Assembly (NCBI RefSeq): GCF_003259315.1
Contig: NZ_QLLT01000007.1
Span: 105,281 to 169,280, forward strand
DNA length: 64,000 nucleotides
From: Kitasatospora sp. SolWspMP-SS2h
GTDB taxonomy: Bacteria > Actinomycetota > Actinomycetes > Streptomycetales > Streptomycetaceae
Direction: 5' to 3'
Shown here in pieces: positions 1 to 8,304 of the stretch. Position 1 is the stretch's first letter. Each line of letters opens with the position of its first letter. A program made the position numbers and the translations under genes. Under the pieces are notes generated by a model. That model was given only the letters and a program-made list of their open reading frames with translations. It searched no databases and was not told the DNA's origin.

Positions 1-1
1 C

Positions 2-313
2 CCCGGCATCTTCGACGCCAAGGCCCAGGACCGGATCGCCGCCGGGGCCACCGCCGAGGAGGCCGCCGCCTGGTCCCGGCGGATGTCCGGCTCCGCGATC
101 GGCGTGATCGGCGCGGTCGGCGCCCTCGGCGGGCTGTTCATCAACCTGGCCTTCCGGGAGTCCTTCCTGGTCGCCGGGTCCGGCACCCCGGCCTTCGCCT
201 CCTTCCTGGCCGCCTACGCGGTCTGCTCCGCCCTCACCTGGACGGTGTACCTCCGCCGCCCCGCCGGCGCCCCCGCCGTCGCCGGTGACGGCGCCGCCCT
301 CGCGCGGGTCTGA
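2..313 (+). CDS. narK: C-terminal end of a NarK-type nitrate/nitrite MFS transporter (5' truncated by window edge)
   Basis: Only the last ~103 residues are present; the gene begins before the window. The open frame is continuous from base 2. The visible part has a short charged loop (DAKAQDRIAAG) and two hydrophobic segments: one rich in Gly and Ala (IGVIGAVGALGGLFINLAF) and one ending in VYLRR. That pattern is typical of the last two helices of nitrate/nitrite porters of the major facilitator superfamily, which bring nitrate in or exchange it for nitrite at the cytoplasmic membrane. The next gene encodes a uroporphyrinogen-III synthase, a step towards the siroheme used by nitrite reductase, which fits nitrate assimilation. 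The family call rests on a fragment and is moderate. Confidence 0.6.
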   Translation, partial: PGIFDAKAQDRIAAGATAEEAAAWSRRMSGSAIGVIGAVGALGGLFINLAFRESFLVAGSGTPAFASFLAAYAVCSALTWTVYLRRPAGAPAVAGDGAALARV

Positions 314-322
314 ACCCCCGCC

Positions 323-377
323 CCGGGACCGCCCCGCCCCCGGTACCACCCGCCCCCGGGACCGCCCCGCCCCCGGT
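323..377. repeat. 22-bp direct repeat, two copies
   Basis: Positions 323-344 and 356-377 carry the same 22 bases (begin CCGGGACCGCC, end CCCCCGGT), separated by 11 bases. They lie just after the narK stop. The block is almost pure G/C and may be simple slippage-type duplication or part of a weak terminator; no function is claimed. Confidence 0.6.
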
Positions 378-519
378 GCCGCTCCGACCAGCGGCGAAAC
401 ACGCCGGTAATCGGAGCGACCCGGGGGTGACACCGCGACCGGACACGATTGATCACCCACCCGACCGCGGCCCGTCCCCAGCCAGGACACCCGGGCCGCG
501 CAGCTAAGGACGACACCGC

Positions 520-1692
520 ATGGCCGACCCGAACCGACGCCAGCCGGACGGACCCGGGACCGCCGGGACCGCCGGGAGCACCGAGAGCACCGAGGCCGGC
601 CCGCTCGCGGGCTGGACCGTCGGCATCACCGCCGCCCGCCGAGCCGACGAACTCGCCGCCCTGCTCCAGCGCCGCGGCGCCAGCGTGCTGCGCGCCCCCG
701 CCCTGCGGATCGTCCCGCTCGCCGACGACACCGAACTGCACACCGCGACCCGGGCGCTGATCGCCGACCCGCCCGACCTGGCGGTCGCCACCACCGGCAT
801 CGGCTTCCGCGGCTGGCTGGAGGCCGCCGAGGGCTGGGACCTGGGCGACGAGCTGCGCGGGGCGCTCGGCCACGCCGCGGTGCTCGCCCGCGGCCCCAAG
901 GCCAAGGGCGCGATCCGGGCCGCCGGGCTGCGCGAGTCCTTCTCCGCGGCCACCGAGTCCTCCGCCGAGGTGCTCTCCCACCTGCTCGACCAGGGCGTCG
1001 ACGGCCGCCGGATCGCCGTCCAGCTGCACGGCGCCCCGCTGCCCGGCTTCGTCGAGTCGCTGCGCGCCGCCGGGGCCGAGGTCGTCGAGGTCCCGGTCTA
1101 CCGCTGGCTCCCGCCCGTCGACCTCGGCCCGCTCGACCGCCTGCTCGACGCGGCCTGCGCCGGCGCGCTCGACGCCGTCACCTTCACCTCCGCCCCCGCC
1201 GCGATCAGCCTGCTGGAGCGGGCCGCCCAGCGCGGCCGCACCGAGGAGCTGCTGCACGCCCTGCGCCGCGACGTCCTCGCGGTCTGCGTCGGCCCGGTCA
1301 CCTCCGCCCCGCTCGACGCGCTCGACGTCCCGACCGTCTGGCCCGAGCGGATGCGGCTGGGCGCGATGGTGCAGACCCTCACCGCGGCGCTGCCCGGCCG
1401 GGCCCGCCCGCTCCGGGTGGCCGGCCACCTGCTCGAACTGCGCGGCCAGGCCGCCCTGGTCGACGGCCGGCTGCGTCCCGTCCCCCCGGCCGGCATGGCC
1501 CTGCTGCGCACCCTGGCCCGCCACCCCGGCTGGGTCGTCCCCCGGGCCGACCTGCTGCGCGCCCTGCCCGGCAGCGGCGACGACGAGCACGCCGTGGAGA
1601 CCGCGATGGCGCGCCTGCGCCAGGCGCTCGGCGCGCCCCGGCTGATCACCACCGTCGTCAAGCGGGGGTACCGGCTGACCCTCGACCACTGA
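520..1692 (+). CDS. hemD: Uroporphyrinogen-III synthase with C-terminal winged-helix DNA-binding domain
   Basis: 390 aa. Residues ~25-265 form a HemD domain: an early GWTVGITAARRADELAALL segment, ATTGIGFRGW, and a later AVTFTSAPAAISLLERA segment, as in enzymes that cyclise hydroxymethylbilane to uroporphyrinogen III in the cytoplasm. Residues ~300-388 form an OmpR-type winged helix (MALLRTLARHPGWVVPRADLL, ending VVKRGYRLTL). The fused architecture is known in actinobacteria, often beside nitrate/nitrite genes, where it suggests both siroheme supply and transcription control. The ATG at 520 is preceded by AAGGA. The gene follows narK. Whether the protein is an active enzyme, a regulator or both cannot be decided from sequence. 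Confidence 0.87.
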   Translation: MADPNRRQPDGPGTAGTAGSTESTEAGPLAGWTVGITAARRADELAALLQRRGASVLRAPALRIVPLADDTELHTATRALIADPPDLAVATTGIGFRGWLEAAEGWDLGDELRGALGHAAVLARGPKAKGAIRAAGLRESFSAATESSAEVLSHLLDQGVDGRRIAVQLHGAPLPGFVESLRAAGAEVVEVPVYRWLPPVDLGPLDRLLDAACAGALDAVTFTSAPAAISLLERAAQRGRTEELLHALRRDVLAVCVGPVTSAPLDALDVPTVWPERMRLGAMVQTLTAALPGRARPLRVAGHLLELRGQAALVDGRLRPVPPAGMALLRTLARHPGWVVPRADLLRALPGSGDDEHAVETAMARLRQALGAPRLITTVVKRGYRLTLDH

Positions 1693-1840
1693 GGCCCGGG
1701 CCCCCGCCCGCTCCCCGTCCCCGTTCCCGTCCCCGCCCCCGCCCCCGTCCGCTCCCGCTCCCCGCCCCGCCGTTCGGAGCGGCCCCCGGTTCCCTGTAGG
1801 ATCTTCCGTCCGCCTTTTTCTCCGCACCTTTGGGGGCTCC

Positions 1841-4135
1841 TTGGGCGCGCACGGTTCTACCGAGCACCGATCCGACACTGTCCGCGACCGCGAGATCGCC
1901 GGGGAGCAGCGGCACCTCGACACCGTCTACCGGCGGTTGGAGGAGAAGCTGGCCGAGGCCGAGTACATCCTGGAGGACGCCGCCAAGCGGGTGCAGGTCG
2001 GCACCCCCGGCGCGCTCGCCGAGCGCGACGCGCAGGTGTACCGGGCCGGTGCCCACCTGCAGCGGTTGAACAACGAGTTCGAGGACTTCCTGTTCGGCCG
2101 GATCGACCTCCAGCAGGCCGACGCGCCGGAGGAGCACGGGATCCCGTCCCAGACTCCGCTGGACCCGGCCGACCCGGCCGTCGCCGAGAGCCTGCACATC
2201 GGCCGCCTGGGCGTCCTGGACGCCGAGTACGGCCCGCTGGTGATCGACTGGCGGGCCCCGGCCGCCGCGCCGTTCTACCGGGCGACGCCGCTGGAGCCCG
2301 GCCGGGTGGTCCGGCGCCGGGTGATCCGGTCCAAGGGTCGGAAGGTGGTCGGCGTCGAGGACGACCTGCTCCGTCCCGACCTGGCGCCGACGCTGGACGG
2401 CGAGGAGCTCGCCGTGGTCGGCGACGGCGCGCTGATGGCGACGCTGGGCCGGGCCCGCGGCCACTCGATGCGCGACATCGTCTCCTCGATCCAGAAGGAG
2501 CAGGACGAGGTGATCCGGGCGCCCGCCGCGGGCGCGACCCTGGTCACCGGCGGCCCCGGCACCGGCAAGACCGCCGTCGCCCTGCACCGGGCCGCGTTCC
2601 TGCTCTACCAGGACCGCCGCCGGTACGCGGGCGGCATCCTGGTGGTCAGCCCCACCCCGCTGCTGGTCTCGTACACCGAGGGCGTGCTGCCCTCGCTGGG
2701 CGAGGAGGGCCAGGTGGCGATCCGCGCGGTCGGCAGCCTGGTCGACGGGATCGAGGCGTCCCGGTACGACAGCCCGGAGGTGGCCCGGATCAAGGGCTCG
2801 GCGCGGATGGTGCCGCTGCTGCGCCGGGCCGCCCGGGGGGCCCTGGAGCTGGGCGCGCCCGCCGAGCTGCGGGTCTTCGCCCGGGGCCGGGCGCTGCGGC
2901 TGGACGCGGGCCGGCTGAAGGCGGTGCGCGGCAACGTGGTGGGCGGCGGCGGCACGCCGCTGAACCTGCTGCGCCCGCGGGCCCGCCGCCTGCTGCTGGA
3001 CGCGCTCTGGTCGGAGGCGGTGCGGGACCTGCCGAAGCCGAGCACGTACGCCGAGCGCGAGCAGCGCCAGGAGGAGCGCGAGTCCTTCGACGAGTACGTC
3101 TCCGACGAGGCGGTGTTCCTGGACTTCCTGGACGCCTGGTGGCCCGCCGTCACCCCGCGCCGGGTGCTGGCCACGCTCCGGCAGCACCGGCACACCAACC
3201 GGATCGCCCGCCGCGCGGTCACCCCGGAGGAGGCCCGGCTGCTCGCGGCGTCCTGGCGGCACCTGGACGAGCGCGGCGCGGGCGCCCTGTCGGCGCACGA
3301 CGTGGCGCTGGTGGACGAGCTCCAGGTGCTGCTCGGCGAGCCGGCCCGCCCGAAGGTCCGCGAGGTGGACGCGGTGGACGCGCTCACCGGCCTGGACGAG
3401 GTCACCACCTACGGCGAGCGGACGTACGGCCGGCGCGAGCGCGTCGCGGAGGAGCGCCGGGAGTACGCGCACGTGATCGTCGACGAGGCGCAGGACCTGA
3501 CGCCGATGCAGTGGCGGATGGTCGGGCGGCGCTCCCGGATGGCGACCTGGACGATCGTCGGCGACCCGGCGCAGTCGTCCTGGCCGTTCCCGCAGGAGGC
3601 GCAGGCGGCGATGGACGAGGTGCTGGCGGGCAAGCCGCGCCGCCGGCACACGCTGACGGTGAACTACCGCAACCCGGCGGAGATCGCCGAGGTGGCGGCG
3701 AAGGTGCTGGAGCTGGCCGCTCCGGGCACCCCGTCGCCGAGCGCGGTGCGGGCCACCGGCGCGCACCCGCGGTTCGCGGCGGTCCGCGAGCCGGACCCGG
3801 CGGCGTTCGGGGCGGCGGCCCGGGCGGAGCTGGAGCGGCTGCTGGCCGAGGTGGACGGCACCGTCGCGGTGGTGGTCCCGATGGACCGCCGGGCCGAGGC
3901 GGCGTCCTGGGCCGAGGGCCTGGGCGGGCGGGTGGTGGCGCTGGGCAGCCTGGAGGCCAAGGGCCTGGAGTACGACGCCACTGTGGTGGCCGACCCGACC
4001 GGCATCGCGGGCGAGTCGGAGGCGGGCCTGCGGGTGCTGTACGTGGCGCTGACCCGGGCCACCCAGCGGCTGACCGTGCTGTCCGGCCCGGACGACCTGC
4101 CGGACGCCGCGGGCGTCCCCGCGCTGCTGAAGTAG
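1841..4135 (+). CDS. helD: HelD-type UvrD/Rep-like ATPase (RNA polymerase recycling factor)
   Basis: 764 aa from a TTG start at 1841; no better in-frame start follows before the conserved N-terminal coiled-coil region (REIAGEQRHLDTVYRRLEE). The Walker A motif GGPGTGKTAVAL lies near residue 236, motif II (IVDEAQDLTPMQWRM) near 545, VNYRNPAEIAE near 605, and VLYVALTRATQRL near 731, so this is a superfamily 1 ATPase. HelD proteins bind RNA polymerase and use ATP to remove it from stalled complexes; a Streptomyces relative (HelR) gives rifamycin tolerance. I did not find a clear rifamycin-associated element upstream, so this is probably the housekeeping paralog. A strong hairpin terminator follows the stop. 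Confidence 0.87.
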   Translation: MGAHGSTEHRSDTVRDREIAGEQRHLDTVYRRLEEKLAEAEYILEDAAKRVQVGTPGALAERDAQVYRAGAHLQRLNNEFEDFLFGRIDLQQADAPEEHGIPSQTPLDPADPAVAESLHIGRLGVLDAEYGPLVIDWRAPAAAPFYRATPLEPGRVVRRRVIRSKGRKVVGVEDDLLRPDLAPTLDGEELAVVGDGALMATLGRARGHSMRDIVSSIQKEQDEVIRAPAAGATLVTGGPGTGKTAVALHRAAFLLYQDRRRYAGGILVVSPTPLLVSYTEGVLPSLGEEGQVAIRAVGSLVDGIEASRYDSPEVARIKGSARMVPLLRRAARGALELGAPAELRVFARGRALRLDAGRLKAVRGNVVGGGGTPLNLLRPRARRLLLDALWSEAVRDLPKPSTYAEREQRQEERESFDEYVSDEAVFLDFLDAWWPAVTPRRVLATLRQHRHTNRIARRAVTPEEARLLAASWRHLDERGAGALSAHDVALVDELQVLLGEPARPKVREVDAVDALTGLDEVTTYGERTYGRRERVAEERREYAHVIVDEAQDLTPMQWRMVGRRSRMATWTIVGDPAQSSWPFPQEAQAAMDEVLAGKPRRRHTLTVNYRNPAEIAEVAAKVLELAAPGTPSPSAVRATGAHPRFAAVREPDPAAFGAAARAELERLLAEVDGTVAVVVPMDRRAEAASWAEGLGGRVVALGSLEAKGLEYDATVVADPTGIAGESEAGLRVLYVALTRATQRLTVLSGPDDLPDAAGVPALLK

Positions 4136-4145
4136 CCGGGCAGCA

Positions 4146-4178
4146 CGGAGGCCCCCACCCGTCGGGTGGGGGCCTCCG
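4146..4178 (+). terminator. Rho-independent-type hairpin after helD
   Basis: A 15-bp perfect stem (CGGAGGCCCCCACCC with its complement) with a GTC loop lies 11 bases after the helD stop. There is no clear T-run, which is common for actinomycete terminators. The rest of 4136-4458 holds no gene: after this hairpin there is only the malic enzyme promoter region. Confidence 0.8.
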
Positions 4179-4376
4179 CCACGTTGCGCACCGGCCCGCC
4201 ATGCTCGCCTCGCGGCAAGTGGTCCCTCGAAGGGACGAAGGTTGGGCCCGGGGGCTTGGATCGAGCCGGTGCCGTTCCAATGTAACGCATCCGTGCCGAC
4301 GGGCAAGGAGGCCGCGTCCCGCTCCGGCCGGTTTGTCGGGTCCGCACACTCCGCGCCCGTTATTTCTGGCGGGCCC

Positions 4377-4406
4377 TTGGTCGGTGCGACCATCGAGGTC
4401 TAGCAT
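4377..4406 (+). promoter_or_regulatory. Predicted housekeeping promoter for the malic enzyme gene
   Basis: TTGGTC at 4377-4382 and TAGCAT at 4401-4406 are separated by 18 bases, a good match to the main sigma (HrdB-type) consensus. The start of transcription would be near 4413, giving a leader of about 46 bases before the ATG at 4459. Confidence 0.6.
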
Positions 4407-4458
4407 GCCGAGCGGCATGGAACTTCAACAGTTTGTTGATTCAGGAAGAAGGACGTCG

Positions 4459-5934
4459 ATGGCGACGGTGCCCAGTGTCTCGAACTCGATCACGGTCCGG
4501 TTGGAGGTCCCGGCCACCGGCAACGCGGTGAGCTCGATCACCACCGCGGTGGAGTCTTCCGGCGGTTCGGTCACCGGTCTCGACGTCACGGCCTCCGGCC
4601 TGGAGGCGCTGCGGATCGACGTCACGGTGGCGGCCTCCTCGGTCGCGCACGGCCAGGAGATCGTCGAGAAGCTCCGCACCATCGACGGCGTGAGCATCGG
4701 CAAGGTCTCCGACCGCACCTTCCTGATGCACCTCGGCGGCAAGATCGAGATGTCCTCGAAGCTGCCGATCCGCAACCGCGACGACCTGAGCATGATCTAC
4801 ACCCCCGGCGTGGCCCGGGTCTGCATGGCGATCGCGGAGAACCCGGAGGACGCCCGCCGGCTGACCATCAAGCGCAACAGCGTCGCGGTGGTCACCGACG
4901 GCTCGGCCGTGCTGGGCCTGGGCAACATCGGCCCGAAGGCCGCGCTGCCGGTGATGGAGGGCAAGGCGGCGCTGTTCAAGCGGTTCGCGGGCATCGACGC
5001 CTGGCCGCTCTGCCTGGACACCCAGGACGCCGACGAGATCGTGGCGATCGTCAAGGCGATCGCGCCGGGCTTCGCCGGCATCAACCTGGAGGACATCTCC
5101 GCGCCGCGCTGCTTCGAGATCGAGGCCCGGCTGCGCGAGGCGCTGGACATCCCGGTCTTCCACGACGACCAGCACGGCACCGCGATCGTGGTGCTGGCCG
5201 CGCTGACCAACGCGCTGAAGGTGGTCGGCAAGGAGATCGGCGAGATCCGGGTGGTGATGAGCGGCGCCGGCGCCGCGGGCACCGCGATCCTCAAGCTGCT
5301 GATGGCCGCGGGCGTCGAGCACGCCACCGTGGCGGACGTCCGCGGCGTGGTCCACCGGGGCCGGGACGACCTGAACGACAGCCTGCGCTGGATCGCCGAG
5401 AACACCAACCGCTCCGGCCGCACCGGCACCCTCAAGGAGGCGGTGGCCGACGCCGACGTGTTCATCGGCGTCTCCGCCCCGAACGTGCTGGACGGCGACG
5501 ACCTGGCCACCATGGCCAAGGACGCGGTCGTCTTCGCGCTGGCCAACCCCGACCCGGAGGTCGACCCGGCGGTGGCCCGGCAGACCGCCGCGGTGGTCGC
5601 CACCGGCCGCAGCGACTTCCCGAACCAGATCAACAACGTGCTGGTCTTCCCGGGCGTCTTCCGCGGCCTGCTGGACGCGCAGAGCGCCAGCGTGGACACC
5701 GAGATGATGCTGGCCGCCGCCCGGGCGCTGGCCACCACCGTCACCGACGAGGAGCTGAACCCCAACTACATCATCCCCAGCGTCTTCCACCCGGGGGTGG
5801 CCAAGACCGTCGCGGCGGCCGTCCGGGACGCCGCGACGGCCGCCCGGGGCGACGCGGAGGACGCCCCGGAGCGGCCCACCGCGGGCATCGTCGGGACGCT
5901 CGACACCGGCACTTTCCCGGCCGTCCGGTTCTGA
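4459..5934 (+). CDS. NAD(P)-dependent malic enzyme with N-terminal ACT-like domain
   Basis: 491 aa. Residues ~8-75 form an ACT-like regulatory domain (SITVRLEVPATGNAVSSITT). The catalytic region follows: YTPGVARVC near residue 113 carries the active-site tyrosine, then NLEDISAPRCFE near 209 and the metal-binding VFHDDQHGTAI. The nucleotide-binding loop VMSGAGAAGTAI is near 266. The enzyme converts malate to pyruvate and CO2 in the cytoplasm, linking the TCA cycle to gluconeogenesis and lipid precursors. The ATG at 4459 is chosen because the conserved protein starts here; the open frame runs much further upstream only because high-G+C DNA rarely contains stops. The ACT domain suggests small-molecule control. 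Cofactor preference is not resolved. Confidence 0.92.
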   Translation: MATVPSVSNSITVRLEVPATGNAVSSITTAVESSGGSVTGLDVTASGLEALRIDVTVAASSVAHGQEIVEKLRTIDGVSIGKVSDRTFLMHLGGKIEMSSKLPIRNRDDLSMIYTPGVARVCMAIAENPEDARRLTIKRNSVAVVTDGSAVLGLGNIGPKAALPVMEGKAALFKRFAGIDAWPLCLDTQDADEIVAIVKAIAPGFAGINLEDISAPRCFEIEARLREALDIPVFHDDQHGTAIVVLAALTNALKVVGKEIGEIRVVMSGAGAAGTAILKLLMAAGVEHATVADVRGVVHRGRDDLNDSLRWIAENTNRSGRTGTLKEAVADADVFIGVSAPNVLDGDDLATMAKDAVVFALANPDPEVDPAVARQTAAVVATGRSDFPNQINNVLVFPGVFRGLLDAQSASVDTEMMLAAARALATTVTDEELNPNYIIPSVFHPGVAKTVAAAVRDAATAARGDAEDAPERPTAGIVGTLDTGTFPAVRF

Positions 5935-5942
5935 GCCCGGAG

Positions 5943-5968
5943 GGGGCCCGGCCCGCCCGCCGGGCCCC
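5943..5968 (+). terminator. Hairpin terminator after malic enzyme
   Basis: Perfect 10-bp arms GGGGCCCGGC / GCCGGGCCCC around the loop CCGCCC, nine bases after the malic enzyme stop. No T-run follows. Confidence 0.7.
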
Positions 5969-6019
5969 GCTCGCGGCGAACCGCGCGGAGCCCTTGCGAC
6001 ACAAGGGCAAGGGGCGTGT

Positions 6020-6048
6020 TTGGGCTTGTCGGTGCCAGGGCGTACGGT
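6020..6048 (+). promoter_or_regulatory. Predicted promoter of the HU gene with a long leader
   Basis: TTGGGC (6020-6025), a 17-base spacer and TACGGT (6043-6048) match a vegetative promoter. Transcription would start near 6055, leaving about 320 untranslated bases before the HU start at 6376. No convincing coding frame was found in that leader; a second TACGGT at about 6080 lacks a good -35. Confidence 0.5.
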
Positions 6049-6375
6049 AGCCCTGCGACGGGGAGGCGTGTCCGACAAGTACGGTACGTCCCCAGTTGCG
6101 CCACGGCGTGTCGTCCCGGCCGCCGCCCGCTCCGGCCACTCCGGAGCCGACGGAGCGTCACACCTCCGTCCGGCGGGCGCTGTTCGGGTCAACCACGCCG
6201 GTTCCCGATTGGCTTTCTCAGTGCCGGTCGGGGCAGGATTCGTACCCAGGCGGGCAGTTTGTGGCGCTTCGCGGTGCGAGCCCGGCCCCTGACCAACCCC
6301 TCGCCTGAACGAGCACCGTCGCGCGGACCGGCCATGCCTCCGCGCACGGCAGAGCAACAGACCACAGGAGTACAC

Positions 6376-6657
6376 ATGAACCGCAGTGAGCTGGTGGCCG
6401 CGCTGGCCGAGCGTGCCGAGGTGACCCGCAAGGACGCCGACGCCGTGCTGGCCGCCTTCGCCGAGATCACCGGCGAGGTCGTCGCCAAGGGCGACGAGAA
6501 GGTCACCATCCCCGGTTTCCTGACCTTCGAGCGCACCCTGCGCGCCGCCCGCACCGCCCGCAACCCGCAGACCGGCGAGCCCATCCAGATCGCCGAGGGC
6601 TACAGCGTCAAGGTGAGCGCCGGCTCGAAGCTGAAGGAAGCCGCGAAGGGCAAGTGA
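6376..6657 (+). CDS. hupA: DNA-binding protein HU (short, HupA type)
   Basis: 93 aa, the normal length of the short HU of Streptomyces; it lacks the lysine/alanine-rich tail of HupS. It starts MNRSELVAALAERAEVTRKDADA, carries the core VTIPGFLTFE, and has the DNA-binding beta-arm with the RNPQTGEP signature (intercalating proline). HU bends and compacts DNA in the nucleoid as a dimer. The ATG at 6376 has GGAG six bases upstream. A perfect 18-bp hairpin after the stop serves this gene and the convergent murA. Identification is firm. Confidence 0.96.
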   Translation: MNRSELVAALAERAEVTRKDADAVLAAFAEITGEVVAKGDEKVTIPGFLTFERTLRAARTARNPQTGEPIQIAEGYSVKVSAGSKLKEAAKGK

Positions 6658-6676
6658 CCCCCCGCCGCTGAACGCA

Positions 6677-6716
6677 CCGGTGGCCGGCCTCCCCTCGCGG
6701 GGAGGCCGGCCACCGG
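6677..6716. terminator. Bidirectional terminator between hup and murA
   Basis: Perfect 18-bp arms (6677-6694 and 6699-6716, beginning CCGGTGGCCGGCC) with a TCGC loop, followed by CTTT. It lies 20 bases after the hup stop and just after the murA stop on the other strand, so it can end both transcripts. Confidence 0.9.
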
Positions 6717-6734
6717 CTTTCCGGCCCGCCGCGC

Positions 6735-8090
6735 TCAGGCGGTCAGCCGGACCTCGGGCGCCTCGGCCTCCGAGGGCAGCTCGATGTGCGCGCCCAGGTC
6801 GCGCAGCTTGTCCATGAAGTTCTCGTAGCCGCGGTTGATCAGGTCGATGCCGTGCACCGTGGAGGTGCCCTCGGCGGCCAGCGCCGCGATCAGGTACGAG
6901 AAGCCGCCGCGCAGGTCGGGGATGACCAGCTCGCCGCCCATCAGCTTGGACGGGCCGGAGACCACCGCGGAGTGCATGAAGTTGCGCGCCCCGAACCGGC
7001 ACGGCGTGCCGCCCAGGCACTCGCTGTAGAGCTGGATGTGCGCGCCCATCTGGTTCAGCGCCCCGGTGAAGCCCAGCCGCGACTCGTACACCGTCTCGTG
7101 CACGATCGACAGGCCGGCGGCCTGGGTCAGCGCCACCACCAGCGGCTGCTGCCAGTCGGTCTGGAAGCCCGGGTGCACGTCGGTCTCCAGGGCGATCGCC
7201 TTGAGCTCGCCGCCCGGGTGCCAGAACCGGATGCCCGCGTCGTCGATCTCGTAGGCGCCGCCGACCTTCCGGAAGGTGTTCAGGAAGGTCATCATCGGGA
7301 TCTGCTCGGCGCCCCGGACGTAGATGTCGCCCTTGGTGGCCAGCGCCGCGCACGCCCAGGAGGCCGCCTCCAGGCGGTCCGGCAGCGCCCGGTGGGTGTA
7401 GCCGTCCAGCTCGTCCACGCCGGTGACCAGGATGGTGCGGTCGGTGCCCAGCGAGATGATCGCGCCCATCTTCTGCAGCACGCAGATCAGGTCGACGATC
7501 TCCGGCTCGATCGCGGCGTTGCGCAGCTCGGTGACGCCCTCGGCGAGCACCGCGGTCAGCAGCACCTGCTCGGTCGCGCCGACCGACGGGTAGGGCAGCT
7601 CGATCTTGGTGCCGCGCAGCCGCTGGGCGGCGACCAGGTAGGTGCCCTGCGGGTGCTTCTCGATGGTCGCGCCGAACTGGCGCAGCACCTCGAAGTGGAA
7701 GTCGACCGGCCGGCCGCCGATGTCGCAGCCGCCCAGGCCCGGGATGAAGGCGTGCCCGAGCCGGTGCAGCAGCGGGCCGCAGAACAGGATCGGGATGCGC
7801 GAGGAGCCGGCGTGCGCGTCGATGTCCGCGACGTTGGCGGACTCCACGTGCGAGGGGTCGAGGATCAGCTCGCCGTCCTCGTCGCCGGTGCGGACGGTGA
7901 CCCCGTGCAGCTGCAGCAGGCCGCGGACGACCTTGACGTCCCGGATGTCCGGGACGTTGCGCAGTCTGCTGGGGCCCTGGCCGAGCAGCGCGGCGACCAT
8001 GGCCTTGGGGACCAGGTTCTTGGCGCCGCGGATCTGGATCTCGCCTTCGAGCGGGTTTCCGCCGTGGACCAGCAGGACGTCGTCGGTCAT
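6735..8090 (-). CDS. murA: UDP-N-acetylglucosamine 1-carboxyvinyltransferase
   Basis: 451 aa. MurA transfers enolpyruvate from PEP to UDP-GlcNAc, the first committed step of peptidoglycan synthesis, in the cytoplasm. The catalytic lysine is K24 (IRGAKN). C122 lies in GLGGCDIGGRPVDFH, at the place of the fosfomycin-reactive cysteine, so the drug target site is kept, unlike in mycobacteria where aspartate replaces it. RLEAASWACAA and RFGARNFMHSA are further conserved blocks. The length is slightly above the usual ~420. The ATG at 8090 is taken because MTDDVLLVHGGNPLEGEI begins the conserved fold; an upstream in-frame extension looks like proline-rich non-coding DNA. Confidence 0.95.
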   Translation of the reverse strand: MTDDVLLVHGGNPLEGEIQIRGAKNLVPKAMVAALLGQGPSRLRNVPDIRDVKVVRGLLQLHGVTVRTGDEDGELILDPSHVESANVADIDAHAGSSRIPILFCGPLLHRLGHAFIPGLGGCDIGGRPVDFHFEVLRQFGATIEKHPQGTYLVAAQRLRGTKIELPYPSVGATEQVLLTAVLAEGVTELRNAAIEPEIVDLICVLQKMGAIISLGTDRTILVTGVDELDGYTHRALPDRLEAASWACAALATKGDIYVRGAEQIPMMTFLNTFRKVGGAYEIDDAGIRFWHPGGELKAIALETDVHPGFQTDWQQPLVVALTQAAGLSIVHETVYESRLGFTGALNQMGAHIQLYSECLGGTPCRFGARNFMHSAVVSGPSKLMGGELVIPDLRGGFSYLIAALAAEGTSTVHGIDLINRGYENFMDKLRDLGAHIELPSEAEAPEVRLTA

Positions 8091-8154
8091 CGTTCTCGCA
8101 ATCCGGGTGCGCAGGAGAGGTTTTCGGCTGCGGAGTTGGGGGAAGGGCCCTTCA

Positions 8155-8178
8155 CCACCCCTAGATGGTAGGGGGTGG
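8155..8178. promoter_or_regulatory. Inverted repeat between murA and yqgE
   Basis: CCACCCCTA and TAGGGGGTGG form near-perfect arms (one bulged G) around GATGG, about 65 bases upstream of the murA start and 127 upstream of yqgE. It could be an operator for the divergent pair or a small hairpin in the murA leader. Confidence 0.35.
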
Positions 8179-8304
8179 GCGATTGGTTCCGGTGTGTCCC
8201 TGTGGTGATCATGCTGTGCGGAAGGCGCCGCGGCACCGCCACTGGGCCGGACGGGTGGCCCGCGGGCTGGTCCGCCGGGTGTCCGGGGAGGGCCGGTACG
8301 GGGC

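Noticed and set aside
214..1923. Long minus-strand open frame over narK/hemD
   Set aside because: It lacks family motifs and is the mirror of the strongly biased hemD frame; high G+C makes long shadow frames common.
3139..4458. Upstream in-frame extension of malic enzyme
   Set aside because: It overlaps the helD coding region and terminator, is rich in Arg/Gly/Ala, and has no ribosome site; the ACT domain begins at 4459.
8091..8304. SigE-type promoter (GGAAC) before murA
   Set aside because: GGAAC is present on the minus strand but the -10 element does not match, so it was not called.
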